Assembly (NCBI RefSeq): GCF_000419585.1
Contig: NZ_ATTH01000003.1
Location: 1 to 55,335 of the forward strand
Length of the DNA stretch: 55,335 nucleotides
Origin: Salisaeta longa DSM 21114
GTDB taxonomy: Bacteria; Bacteroidota; Rhodothermia; Rhodothermales; Salinibacteraceae
Direction: 5' to 3'
The notes under the pieces are model-generated. The model was given only the letters and a program-made list of their open reading frames with translations, ran no database searches and had not been told where the DNA came from. Shown here one piece after another: positions 46,468 through 55,335 of this stretch; within the stretch, counting starts at the first letter, position 1, and each line of letters opens with the position of its first letter. Position numbers and translations under genes: made by a program.

Positions 46468-47757
46468 CTACCGATCTGCCGGCGTGTGTATGGCATCAAG
46501 GAGCCGGTACCCCTGACGGATAGCCCATTGGCGTATCTCACCTGACGACGGGGCGTTTCCTCGCTCAGGGTCGCGCTGAAGCGGGTCATAGCGTGTTGAC
46601 CGATAGAGCGGCTGGACGTTTTTCTTTGCTTGCTGCATCACGTTTCGAACAGCATCGGTGTCGCGCCCTGCTTCAAGATCGAGGAGCAGTTCCGCTAGCA
46701 CACCTACCGGATCGTTGCCACGGGCAAGTTCACCGAGGTCGTAGTCGGGGCGCGTTTGAATCTCGTAGTCGTAAATCGATCCGTGGACCTCGCCCGCTGA
46801 CGGTGCAAGATCAGCAACGACGTCTTTCGCCTGTCGCTCAATTTCCGTATGGAGCGCCGTGCGGCCATCGTACACGAGCCGATAGACAACATGCCGTACG
46901 TTGGGCCATGTACGGGCAGCATGCGCCATGCCGTCCTGGATCGTTTCAATAACGGCGTGCTCGACGTCGTCTGCGGTATCGAATCCCGACACGTCAACCG
47001 AGGCCCTGTCGTAGCGAAGCGTTGCAAGCGGAATGCGTTCTTCATTTACATCCGATGGCCCGACGTTCACCAGCCACGCCCCATGCGTACCGGTTTCACC
47101 GGGATCGAGGGGTTGTAGCGATCCGGTGTAGAGCTGAAGCTGCCCACCTTGGCGATGCTCATTAGGGGCATGAATATGGCCAAGCAACCACGCATCGACA
47201 GGAGCACGGGCCAGTGCCTCACGACGTACGGGGGCGTACCGCCCTTCCGCTTGTCCCGCGTCACAGTGCAACACGCCAACGGTTGGCATTGACGTGGCCT
47301 CCAAATGGCCGTCTTCGAGAGGCGACCGCGGCACATACCGGCTTGGGAACGACCATCCGATGAAGCGAACGCGGGCACCGTCGCTGTTTTCGAGGATCAC
47401 GGCCTCCCAATTTCCGCCCTGCCCCAGCAGATGAAAGCGATCGTCGTTGATGCTGCGCACCAAGCGGGGAAAAGTATCGTAGTCGTGGTTGCCGGCGACA
47501 GCTACCACGTTGATGCCTGCCTCAAGGAGGCGACGGATACCACGCTCTAGAGGCCCAAACGCCTCGTACATTTTGTTTTCGTTGTCGACGATGTCACCCG
47601 TCAACACAAAGGCATCAACGCTCCGGTTGAGCGCCTCTTCGATGCATTGTGCCCATACGTGCTGCACCGACAGCTCGTTGGGGCGGCGCGGCGCACGGGC
47701 CGGGCGACGCCCAAGATGAACATCACCGGTGCAGATGATCCGAAAGCGAGACGGCAT
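46468..47757 (-). CDS. SbcD/Mre11-like metallophosphoesterase
   Basis: A 429-aa calcineurin-like phosphoesterase with the full motif set: GDVHLG (11-16), GDIVD (54-58), GNHD (89-92), H164 in GVLHCDAG and GHIH (193-196). The C-terminal 200 residues form the capping and partner-binding region. By analogy with SbcCD and Mre11-Rad50 it should be a nuclease controlled by the ATPase encoded next. The gene starts 27 bases after the helicase gene. Confidence 0.85.
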   Translation of the reverse strand: MPSRFRIICTGDVHLGRRPARAPRRPNELSVQHVWAQCIEEALNRSVDAFVLTGDIVDNENKMYEAFGPLERGIRRLLEAGINVVAVAGNHDYDTFPRLVRSINDDRFHLLGQGGNWEAVILENSDGARVRFIGWSFPSRYVPRSPLEDGHLEATSMPTVGVLHCDAGQAEGRYAPVRREALARAPVDAWLLGHIHAPNEHRQGGQLQLYTGSLQPLDPGETGTHGAWLVNVGPSDVNEERIPLATLRYDRASVDVSGFDTADDVEHAVIETIQDGMAHAARTWPNVRHVVYRLVYDGRTALHTEIERQAKDVVADLAPSAGEVHGSIYDYEIQTRPDYDLGELARGNDPVGVLAELLLDLEAGRDTDAVRNVMQQAKKNVQPLYRSTRYDPLQRDPERGNAPSSGEIRQWAIRQGYRLLDAIHTPADR

Positions 47758-47784
47758 AGAGAACGGTTGTTGGCATTGAGGACG

Positions 47785-50682
47785 TTAAGCAGGCAGCGCG
47801 TAACACAGATTCACGAGGTCTGGAGCCAGAGAAACCACGCGCGATTTTGCGCGCACGTTTTCTTTTCGCTTTTCGATCCGTGCCTTTAGGTTTTCCAGCC
47901 GCTTCTCTTGTCCACGAATGGCAATCTCCATATCTTTGCCCGTTTCTTGTTCGCGGCGGTAGCGCTTAATAAATGCTTGAAGCCGCTTTCGCTCCGACGC
48001 TGCGTAGTCGTCGAGCCGCTGCAGCTCTTGTTCTGTCTTCACCTCACGCTCTTCGGCCAGTTCTTTTCGGATGCGCCGAACCGTGCGACTCAGATACGCC
48101 TCGGCTGCATCTTTGAGCGCCTCGCTACGCGCCTGTAGCGTCTTCAGCAGCGACGCATCGGGCGAAACGGAGAGCGACTCACCATCGATAATACGCTCGC
48201 CCATGTTGTGCTGTGCCTGGCCATTCAATTCGTCCACAAAGACGGGGAAAAGCTCCTCACGGAGAACTTCTCCTGTGCCATCCTCGAATGCAATCCGATA
48301 ATTGAAGACGATCCCCGGATCCTGAACAAAGGGCAAAACCTTGGCTCCATTTCTTCCGCCAAAGACATCCTCGTCATCAAACACATGATCGACGAGCGCG
48401 CCTACAAGCGGATGATCGGGCGATAGGTACGTTACCTTGCCCTCGAACCGCATGGCTAGATCGCGATCGAACGTGATCATCTGTTCTTCGAAGGTCTCGT
48501 CGACCGAAGCGGCCAAAACATCCGGCACGGTTACACGGAACTGACGGGTGGAGACCTGCTCAACCGTTCCTCCCAATGCTCGAAGACCTGCAATCACAAA
48601 GCCTTGGACATCCTGCGATGAGCCGAATACGTCTTCAGAATCGTCCACGACCTGCTGGATCCGGCGCCGACTCTCGGCATCGAATGTCGAGCAATCAATC
48701 AGGCTTCGCTCGTACCAGTCCATCAGGGTCTGCTGTCGCTTCTCGATTTCGCGCTCCAGCTCCTCCTGGGTGACGGATGGAGGCTCATTGTCACGAATGG
48801 AGCGCATGATCAATTTCTCGATGTTGAGATCCTCGATCATTCCCAAGACATCCGCTGTTGCCCCTACGCGCGCCCGAATGGCCTCCACTTTCTCCTGCAG
48901 GAGCTCAAAGATTTCGGCTTCACGGGTGCCATCAAACTGGAAGTTCCATACCTTTACCTCACGCTCCTGCCCGTACCGATGGATGCGCCCAATGCGCTGC
49001 TCAAGACGGTTGGGGTTCCAGGGCAGCTCATAGTTGATCATGATATGGCAGCTCTTTTGAAGGTCGATCCCTTCACTAGCTGCGTCGGTGGCAAAGAGCA
49101 GTCGGCTCTTGCCATAGTTGAATTCGTCTTCGATGCTTGCCCGCTCGTCTTTCCCCACATCGCCGTGAATCAGCAAGATCTCGTCGAACCACGGCTCATC
49201 CTCAAAAAGCGTGAGCAAGTATTCCAACGTATCTCGGTACTCGGTAAAGAGGAGAACCTTTTCGTTGGGTTCTCTCTCAAGAAGGGTTTGGATGTACTGC
49301 TGAACCTTTCGGGCTTTGCTGTCGACTGCAATTTCGTTGGCTCGTTCGAGAAGCGACCGAAGCGCTTCAAGTTCGTCTCGCAGCTCTTCATCGGCCGTTA
49401 CCGTCACGCGCTCCAGCTCTTTCTCGGCCTCAATTTGCTCATCTTCCTCCAGGTCCTCTCCTTCGAGATAGCTTCGTGCATCGCGCGATAGATCGAGATC
49501 ATCGTGCGCAAGCAATCCCTGTAGCCGACGCTCAAGGGTCGAACGGATGGCCCCGATGCTACTTACGAGCCGCTTCTGCATCAGCGCCATGGCAAAGCCA
49601 ACCACCGGGGCATTAAGCACCTCCGACCGGTTGTAAACGGTGCGTACGTACTCGGTAACCGCTTCGTAGAAGTTTTTCTCTGCAGTGGTCATGGAAACGC
49701 CGACCGTCTGCACATCGCGGTTCGGAAAAATCCGCTCGCCATCGTCATCGAAAATCGTTTCCTTTCCGCGGCGAATCATCACCTCGTCGACGATTTCACG
49801 GGTGAGCTCTTGATCTTGTGCAACCTTGAGCGGGTCGACATACGAGATAAGCGATCGGAAGCTTTGCTCCTTGCCCGTATGTGGCGTTGCACTGAGCAAT
49901 AGCAGGGCGTCGGACTGGCTGGTGATCTGCTCTACGCGCCGCGCTGTTTTGCTCGGCGTTTTTCCTTTCCGACTGGCTTTGTGGGCCTCGTCGACGATAA
50001 CAACATCCCAAAAAGCTTCCTGCAGCGGTGCCTCAAATCGTCCTTGCCTAATGAAGGCCTGGCTCGTAATGAGTCGTTGCTGGTCCTGATTCCAAACGTT
50101 GGCTTCTTCCCCAAGACGACGCTGCTCCCCTTCTACCCAGTACCGGTCTGCGACGCTGAGCTGAATGTCAAAGAAGCGCTTCATCTCGCGCACCCACTTT
50201 TTCTGCAGGTGGGCCGGTACTACAAACAAGACGCGATCTGCACGGCGCCGGGCATCGAGCTCTTTTAGGATGAGCCCAGCCTCAATCGTCTTTCCCAACC
50301 CCACATCGTCGGCGATGAGCGCGCGCTGCCGTAGTCGCTGCATGACTTGGTTCACGCAGGCAAGCTGGTACGGCTCTAAGCGTACCAGCGAATTTGAAAT
50401 GCTTAAAAGCTGGCCGCGCTGATGCGCCAGGCGAAAGCGCATTGCCTGGGTTCGAAGGTCAAACCGATCAGCCGATAGGTCGTCCAGATCGTCCGTGTCG
50501 GCCGCCGATCCGTCGCTCCCCCGGTGATCAATGTTCACATCCTCAACGCAAACGGACTTGACGCCTTCCCCTTCTACGTACACACGTAGATAGGGCAGCT
50601 CTCCCATTTGGGTGATTGTGATCACCTCGGCTGGCTGGCCATCGAGAAGAATTTTGTCGCCTGGATTTAGCGTATCAATCAT
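47785..50682 (-). CDS. SNF2/RapA-type helicase (BrxHII- or DrmD-like)
   Basis: A 965-aa SF2 helicase. Walker A is DDVGLGKT (125-132), motif II DEAH (231-234), motif III LLLSATPHTGK. The second RecA domain has LLFTEYRDTLEYLL, LLFATDAASEGIDLQ and QRIGRIHRYGQ. The C-terminal 350 residues include a basic coiled coil at the very end. SNF2 helicases of this kind occur in BREX types 3 and 5 and as DrmD in DISARM. It follows pglZ by 59 bases, so a BREX role (DNA translocation or remodelling) is most likely. Confidence 0.85.
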   Translation of the reverse strand: MIDTLNPGDKILLDGQPAEVITITQMGELPYLRVYVEGEGVKSVCVEDVNIDHRGSDGSAADTDDLDDLSADRFDLRTQAMRFRLAHQRGQLLSISNSLVRLEPYQLACVNQVMQRLRQRALIADDVGLGKTIEAGLILKELDARRRADRVLFVVPAHLQKKWVREMKRFFDIQLSVADRYWVEGEQRRLGEEANVWNQDQQRLITSQAFIRQGRFEAPLQEAFWDVVIVDEAHKASRKGKTPSKTARRVEQITSQSDALLLLSATPHTGKEQSFRSLISYVDPLKVAQDQELTREIVDEVMIRRGKETIFDDDGERIFPNRDVQTVGVSMTTAEKNFYEAVTEYVRTVYNRSEVLNAPVVGFAMALMQKRLVSSIGAIRSTLERRLQGLLAHDDLDLSRDARSYLEGEDLEEDEQIEAEKELERVTVTADEELRDELEALRSLLERANEIAVDSKARKVQQYIQTLLEREPNEKVLLFTEYRDTLEYLLTLFEDEPWFDEILLIHGDVGKDERASIEDEFNYGKSRLLFATDAASEGIDLQKSCHIMINYELPWNPNRLEQRIGRIHRYGQEREVKVWNFQFDGTREAEIFELLQEKVEAIRARVGATADVLGMIEDLNIEKLIMRSIRDNEPPSVTQEELEREIEKRQQTLMDWYERSLIDCSTFDAESRRRIQQVVDDSEDVFGSSQDVQGFVIAGLRALGGTVEQVSTRQFRVTVPDVLAASVDETFEEQMITFDRDLAMRFEGKVTYLSPDHPLVGALVDHVFDDEDVFGGRNGAKVLPFVQDPGIVFNYRIAFEDGTGEVLREELFPVFVDELNGQAQHNMGERIIDGESLSVSPDASLLKTLQARSEALKDAAEAYLSRTVRRIRKELAEEREVKTEQELQRLDDYAASERKRLQAFIKRYRREQETGKDMEIAIRGQEKRLENLKARIEKRKENVRAKSRVVSLAPDLVNLCYALPA

Positions 50683-50741
50683 TTGAGACAGTGTGTGATG
50701 AAAGGATACAGGATGTTGCAGATTAGCCTACACGTTCGGTA

Positions 50742-52919
50742 CTACTCGGCCTCGATGGTCAAAAAGCTCAAGATGCACTCTTGCGGAAGGGCGCCGCCGT
50801 GGTAAAAACGCGTGTCGGCGAGCCCCTGCTTTTTGAATCGTTGCAAAGGATCTACGAGGATGCGGACCGGCGAGGCCAGGTACGACAGATCGGGGATGCG
50901 TTCGCGCGTTAAGCGTACTCCTGGCCCCTTGTCGGGTGCGTCGGCGGCAGCGACGCGGCGGCGCTTGATGTCACCCTCCGGCGGCGCGAGCGCTTCGAAG
51001 GTGGTTCGTTCAGGAAGGAGCACAAAGCCGTGATCGGTGACGACGTAGGCACGGCTCCAGTTGCCACTGCGCATCTTTTGAAAGATCAGACGGACGAGTT
51101 CGTCAATGCGCGCGGCCAGTTTCTTTTCGATTTGGTCCAGGTCGTTTTCTCCAATGTCGTCCAGCTCCGTGTCCATGTACGCCACACGCGTGCCGGACCA
51201 TGCCGACGCGTCGTGCGGAGCCACGGTCCATCCTTCGTTCCTGAGCAGCTCGTGACGGCGCGTGGTATTGAGGGCGCGCCCGCTTCGATGCGCGCGCAGC
51301 TTTCCACCGTTCATCTTTACCTCGTAGGCGCGAACGCGCCCGGGCAGTACGGCCGCCATGCCAAACGCCGTCTCCGACGGCAGCACCCCGAGGCGCGTCG
51401 ACTCGCGAACCGTGAGGTGTACGCCTGCAGCATCGTCGGAGCGTTCCTGCAAGCGGTCGGCCAGGGCACGGGCCAAATCGAGGCGAAGGGCGTCGATATA
51501 AAACAAGACCGCTTCCTTGCCCGCGCTGAGCGCCTCGCTGTGATCGGACCAGAACGTGACGCTGGGGCGCAAGGTGTCGTCGAGGAGCGTGCCGCGTTGA
51601 AGGGCGGCCTCCATTTTACCGGCCAGCGTTTGCAGGTATTCGAGATACCGATCGCCCACCAGGGCGTCGCGGCAGGTGGCCAGTGCCTCGCGGGCTGGAT
51701 GGTCGGTGGACAAGTCCTCTTCGGGCGTGCCGGAGACGATGATGCGACGAACGGCTGCATCGATGTGCCAGCTTCCTTCTTCCCGATCGGCGTACAAGGC
51801 GTGAACCGGCGCATCGCGGTCGGCCCACGTGTCGTAGCGGTGCGCAAGCTCGGCGAGTGAAGCGGCCTGGCGCCACGCGCGAATCCAGGGCGGGCGCGCT
51901 TTGCCCACGTCTTCGCCGTCTCGCTTGGTGGCGGCACGGAGCGCTTCGGTGCGTTCGCGGGCTCGCTCCTGACACTGTGCAAATGCTCCTGCATCGAAAT
52001 CCTGAAGCCACACCTTCCACAGATACGCTTCCAGGGCACCGTCTACCGGGCATGCGCTCGCGACCCAGGGATCGTCGAGTTGCTTGATGGCATCCGGCCA
52101 GTACGCTTTTTGATACGTGGACAAGACCTCCGTTTGCTGATCGGTTTCAAGCACCGATTTGAGGCGGCGGTGGGCGTAGCCAAGATCGCTCGTTGCAATG
52201 AATCGGGGAAACGCATCGCGGGGTACGCCTTCGTGGTGAAGCCACCCCGCCACGGCCCAGCGGCGCACAGCCTTGACGATGGCTGCGGGCTGACTGCTCG
52301 GGCGCAGGTTGGGCACGTGTTCATCGTTTAGGAGTGCACGGACTTTCTCAACGACATCCGGGTCATCGGGCAGGCGGCCCCATCCGTCACGCAAGATGTA
52401 CTCAACCGGCAGGCTGTCGTCGCCGGTAAGAAGGCTGGCTTGGAGCCGCTGCAATGTGGGCCGATCGCGGCGGCTGAGCTGATCCTTGAGAATGTTGGCG
52501 ATGCTTTGGCTGACGGCACCTTCGCCTTCCCATGAACGGAGCTGCCATGGGTAAATACCATACAGATCGGCAGCAAGGTCTTCGATACCCTTCTTGATCA
52601 CCTTGCCCATGTGCGCTACGTCGCGAAACCAGTCGCGGCCGTTTTGTGCTTCGGGCACGTACCAGACGACGCGCTCGGGCTCGTCTTCCGGCGTAGCGCC
52701 TTGCTCGGCCACCCACGCCCGAAAGGCCAGCGGATGCTCGCGCGGGATAAACGGCACCCCCAACGCCTCACACGCGCGTTCCACCACGCTTCGAAGGTAT
52801 CCGCCAGCATCCCACCAGAGTACACGACGCCGCGGGCCGGGGGCATCGTTGAAGGCGGCCTGGAGCAGCGCCTCCGCTTCTTCCTGAAGGGACTGTTGAG
52901 CGTGTTTGGGTGCAGGCAT
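50742..52919 (-). CDS. pglZ: PglZ, BREX alkaline-phosphatase-fold protein
   Basis: A 725-aa PglZ. The core carries EAVLFYIDALRLDLARAL near residue 470 (metal-binding Asp), a middle region with TELDDIGE, and VVTDHGF near residue 625, where the D-H pair is the usual second metal site. The N-terminal 450 residues are helical. PglZ is the defining protein of BREX/Pgl systems and a predicted phosphodiesterase. It is 59 bases downstream of pglX. Confidence 0.9.
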   Translation of the reverse strand: MPAPKHAQQSLQEEAEALLQAAFNDAPGPRRRVLWWDAGGYLRSVVERACEALGVPFIPREHPLAFRAWVAEQGATPEDEPERVVWYVPEAQNGRDWFRDVAHMGKVIKKGIEDLAADLYGIYPWQLRSWEGEGAVSQSIANILKDQLSRRDRPTLQRLQASLLTGDDSLPVEYILRDGWGRLPDDPDVVEKVRALLNDEHVPNLRPSSQPAAIVKAVRRWAVAGWLHHEGVPRDAFPRFIATSDLGYAHRRLKSVLETDQQTEVLSTYQKAYWPDAIKQLDDPWVASACPVDGALEAYLWKVWLQDFDAGAFAQCQERARERTEALRAATKRDGEDVGKARPPWIRAWRQAASLAELAHRYDTWADRDAPVHALYADREEGSWHIDAAVRRIIVSGTPEEDLSTDHPAREALATCRDALVGDRYLEYLQTLAGKMEAALQRGTLLDDTLRPSVTFWSDHSEALSAGKEAVLFYIDALRLDLARALADRLQERSDDAAGVHLTVRESTRLGVLPSETAFGMAAVLPGRVRAYEVKMNGGKLRAHRSGRALNTTRRHELLRNEGWTVAPHDASAWSGTRVAYMDTELDDIGENDLDQIEKKLAARIDELVRLIFQKMRSGNWSRAYVVTDHGFVLLPERTTFEALAPPEGDIKRRRVAAADAPDKGPGVRLTRERIPDLSYLASPVRILVDPLQRFKKQGLADTRFYHGGALPQECILSFLTIEAE

Positions 52920-52978
52920 ACGGTTAGGGGAGGGGTTGGAGCGGCGAATTCAAGTGAAGATGGGGGGCGGCCTCCGTC

Positions 52979-55335
52979 TCAGATCACCTTCTTGTCGACG
53001 AGCTCGGGGACGATCTTCTTCTCGGCCCACGGGGTGATGTTGATGGCTACGCCGTGCTTTTTGACGGGGCGGTACCCGGCGGTCGTGACCTCCTCCAGCG
53101 CGCGTTTTCGCCACTCACTGTCCATGTGTTTTTTCATGCGCTGGCAGGCGACGTTGATGGCTTCGCCCAGCTCGATGTCTTCATCGGTTTCGCGGGCGAG
53201 GGCGGCGACGAGCTTTTGGCGGCGCGTTACGCCGTTCGTCTGGCCCTGGTCGATCTTGGCGGCGAGGTCTTTCCCCTTCGAGAAGTAGTAGTTCAAGAAG
53301 AAGATGCCGTTGCTGCTGTAGTGCGTGGAGCCGGTGAGTTTGTTGAAGTACGGCAGCAGGTCGTACAGGTGCGCCTCGACGGGCTCGTCCGCCGGGCGGG
53401 CGAACTGCTCGCAGGCGGCTTCCAGGTCCTCCAGCGCGTCGATCCACTCGTCGCGGTTGTCGTTGACCGACGCCATAAACTTGGGACTGAAGTGGTCTTT
53501 GAACCACGACGTGGGTGCTTCCTCGTGGAGGGCGTCGAGCGTTTGGAGGCGCTCTTCGAGGCGCTCGCGAAAGCGGCGAACTTTGGGCGCGAGTTCGCGG
53601 GCGTCGTCTTGCACGGCCTCGGCCCACGGGCGGGGCTGGGTCTGGCTGAGTTCGGCGATCTTCGTTTCCAGCGCGCTGATTTGCCGGAGGGCGGCATCTG
53701 TGCGCTCAGCCTCTTGGCGAGACGCGCGGCGCGTGGCGGCGTCGACGCTGTCGTCGTCCGCGGTGCGGCGAGCGGCGGTTTGGCGCTCGCGGAGGGCGGC
53801 TTTGCGCGTCTCCAGGTAGCGCGTGCTGAGACGGTCGAAGACGTCGGCGCCGAGCTGGTGGTAGTCGATGAGGCAGGCGAAGCCGGTGATGCCCGCATCG
53901 CCGTCGCCGAGGCGCTCGGTGCTGAGCTGCCAGAGGATGGGCGTGTTCTCGAATTCGCTGCAGTGGAAGGCGAAGAGTTTGTGTTCGAGCCAGTGGCGCA
54001 GGTTGGGATAGGGCTCGTCGGTCGGGGCGCGGTTGCCGAGCACCTGGTCGACTTCCTGCAGGCGGTCGGTGGCGTATTCGCCCCAGATGGCTTCGAACTT
54101 GCGGGTCATCTTCACCACAAGGTCGGCCTCCTCGTCGTCGGAGACGGCACGGAGGAGCACGATGCCGTCGTCATCTTCCTCCAATATCTCGAAGACGAGG
54201 TGGAGGAGCATGCGTTCTACAAGTTTATCAACATCAAATGGATTGTCGCTTTCTCCCTCATCCTCCTGGCCATCGTCCTCTTCATTCCAGAAGGGGCGCA
54301 GTCCGGCCTCTCCGTACCGAATGCGTATTTCCTGTTTGATGAGGTGCTGCTGGCCCTCGTCGAGATCTAACAGATCAAACACCCGGTGATTGATGCCGTC
54401 TGCCCGCGTTTGGATGTTCGTCTTGGTTTCCTCCCAAAAGCTCTTCGCTGCCTGTACCATCTCAAATAGCGACGCGGAAGGAGCCAGCTCTGCTGGCTTG
54501 GACAGGCGTGCATCCTCTAACAGGGCACGATGCGCATGATGGCGATGGCTTGGTATACTGTCAGCATGACCCAGCAATTTAAGTAAAACAGGACCGCTGT
54601 AATAGGGCGAGTTGAACTCGAACTGCCGAAGGGAGGCCAACAGCGCGATAATTTCCTGCGACGCATTCTTCAACGAAGAATCTGCAAGGCGATCAAACCA
54701 TGGAAGTTTTGACACCTCGCCAACCTCCCATATACGCTCGGTTTTCTGCGCAAGCATCAGATACGTGCCAATTAAGCTGTTGGCATATGCCAGTAGCTCC
54801 ATCACATCGCGATCTGGGATTATTACTGAGCCGATATGACCGAAGATGGAGCCATCCTGCAACAAACCGAACCGCCGTCCATGCTTCGATTTGACGGTGC
54901 TGTACGTGATGGCTGGTTTGAAGTAATGTTGTTCGCTTGGTGTCCCATTACCACCACTGAACCTCTTTATTTCATCACCGTCCCTGCCCCATCGCAAAAC
55001 TCGCTGCACTCGTGGTAAGACCCAAGAATCCTCGCCACCTTTGGAAAAGGGTGTCCAACCTTCGTTGCTATGCTCCCAGAAAAGATGTACGTATCGGTCG
55101 TCCTTACCAGTAGCTATTCCCTGCCGGACTACGCCAACAGATTTTCGGTCGTCACCTTCCCGTGCCTCAATGCAGAACTCAGTCTGATACAGTTTTCGAA
55201 GATCCAGCGGCACCCAATACGACAGCGACGCACCTGGAATCATTTCAAATTCGCTCAGAGGACGCACATACCTCCGCTGAATATCGTTCTCGAAGGCATC
55301 CACGTAAGCTGCATGGAGAAAGGAGCGCTCCTTCG
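52979..55335 (-). CDS. pglX: PglX, C-terminal part (enters from right edge)
   Basis: The minus strand is open from the right edge to the stop at 52979. In the edge frame it reads KERSFLHAAYVDAFEND, so the GTG at 55303 is internal rather than a start. FEMIPGASLSYWVP, just after the edge, is the segment that follows the NPPY domain in PglX. The rest is the target-recognition and C-terminal helical part (about 785 codons), including coiled-coil segments near 53550-53850. Joined to the part at 1-1989 it would make a PglX of about 1450 residues, a long member. The joining frame is off by one base (see findings). Confidence 0.88.
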   Translation of the reverse strand, partial: KERSFLHAAYVDAFENDIQRRYVRPLSEFEMIPGASLSYWVPLDLRKLYQTEFCIEAREGDDRKSVGVVRQGIATGKDDRYVHLFWEHSNEGWTPFSKGGEDSWVLPRVQRVLRWGRDGDEIKRFSGGNGTPSEQHYFKPAITYSTVKSKHGRRFGLLQDGSIFGHIGSVIIPDRDVMELLAYANSLIGTYLMLAQKTERIWEVGEVSKLPWFDRLADSSLKNASQEIIALLASLRQFEFNSPYYSGPVLLKLLGHADSIPSHRHHAHRALLEDARLSKPAELAPSASLFEMVQAAKSFWEETKTNIQTRADGINHRVFDLLDLDEGQQHLIKQEIRIRYGEAGLRPFWNEEDDGQEDEGESDNPFDVDKLVERMLLHLVFEILEEDDDGIVLLRAVSDDEEADLVVKMTRKFEAIWGEYATDRLQEVDQVLGNRAPTDEPYPNLRHWLEHKLFAFHCSEFENTPILWQLSTERLGDGDAGITGFACLIDYHQLGADVFDRLSTRYLETRKAALRERQTAARRTADDDSVDAATRRASRQEAERTDAALRQISALETKIAELSQTQPRPWAEAVQDDARELAPKVRRFRERLEERLQTLDALHEEAPTSWFKDHFSPKFMASVNDNRDEWIDALEDLEAACEQFARPADEPVEAHLYDLLPYFNKLTGSTHYSSNGIFFLNYYFSKGKDLAAKIDQGQTNGVTRRQKLVAALARETDEDIELGEAINVACQRMKKHMDSEWRKRALEEVTTAGYRPVKKHGVAINITPWAEKKIVPELVDKKVI

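Noticed and set aside
46408-52978. Repeated 58-59 base spacers between BREX operon genes as a shared regulatory element
   Set aside because: Four gaps are of nearly equal length (58-59 bases), but their sequences share no more than an 11-base string in two of them, so chance is the simpler reading.
53054-54370. 438-codon plus-strand open frame
   Set aside because: It lies fully antisense to the pglX 3' part in GC-rich DNA; its Val/Glu/Ala/Gly-heavy composition is that of a mirror frame, and the minus-strand frame has clear PglX features.
1-55335. tRNA or rRNA genes
   Set aside because: None was recognised by eye on either strand.

Overview
The window looks like one complete plasmid of about 55 kb, cut open inside a gene. 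The left edge holds the first 663 codons of a BREX methyltransferase (PglX), reading leftwards off the end. The right edge holds the rest of a PglX, reading leftwards in from the end. The two halves meet where one PglX would continue, and the genes on both sides form one leftward operon. Read as a circle, the two halves are one base out of frame at the junction. The host is probably a halophilic bacterium of the Salinibacter/Rhodothermota kind. This is an inference from GC-rich genes, acidic proteins, a lack of clear Shine-Dalgarno sites, and the gene mix; no rRNA or tRNA gene is present to prove it.

Layout. The BREX operon runs leftward as brxA (9992-10801), brxC (6164-9919), brxB (5562-6167), a second DUF499-type BrxC/PglY ATPase (2150-5503), pglX (1-1989, then across the junction to 52979-55335), pglZ (50742-52919), an SNF2/RapA-type helicase (47785-50682), an SbcD-like phosphoesterase (46468-47757) and a YhaN/SbcC-like membrane-associated ATPase (42863-46408). 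Two BrxC/PglY proteins plus an SNF2 helicase fit BREX type 5 best. The nuclease-like pair at the tail is not part of the standard set.

Replication and maintenance: a divergent family-A polymerase-like protein (11558-13399), a protein with archaeo-eukaryotic primase motifs (40758-42632), ParA with a ribbon-helix-helix partner (36878-37745) set among copies of an 18-bp palindrome, and a tyrosine recombinase (32584-33681). A second palindrome family, TGTCTCGCGCGAGACA, is scattered round the whole molecule and resembles parS, but no HTH-type ParB gene is visible.

Accessory region (14-36 kb): an unknown acidic-tailed protein, a broken phage terminase, a Rad52-like annealing protein, an AT-rich stretch with two small genes, an AbiE-like nucleotidyltransferase pair, and a candidate defence module. 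The module is a 1812-aa STAND NTPase with a HEPN-like N-terminus and TPR repeats, a macro-domain protein with the same HEPN-like motif, and a convergent DUF3800/helical-repeat protein. A CoiA-like nuclease follows the recombinase. A dynamin-like GTPase with a small membrane protein (38295-40130) is flanked by two copies of a roughly 135-bp repeat.

Most of the coding capacity is therefore anti-phage defence (BREX, STAND/macro/DUF3800, AbiE-like, possibly the GTPase) on a replicon that carries its own primase and polymerase-like genes.
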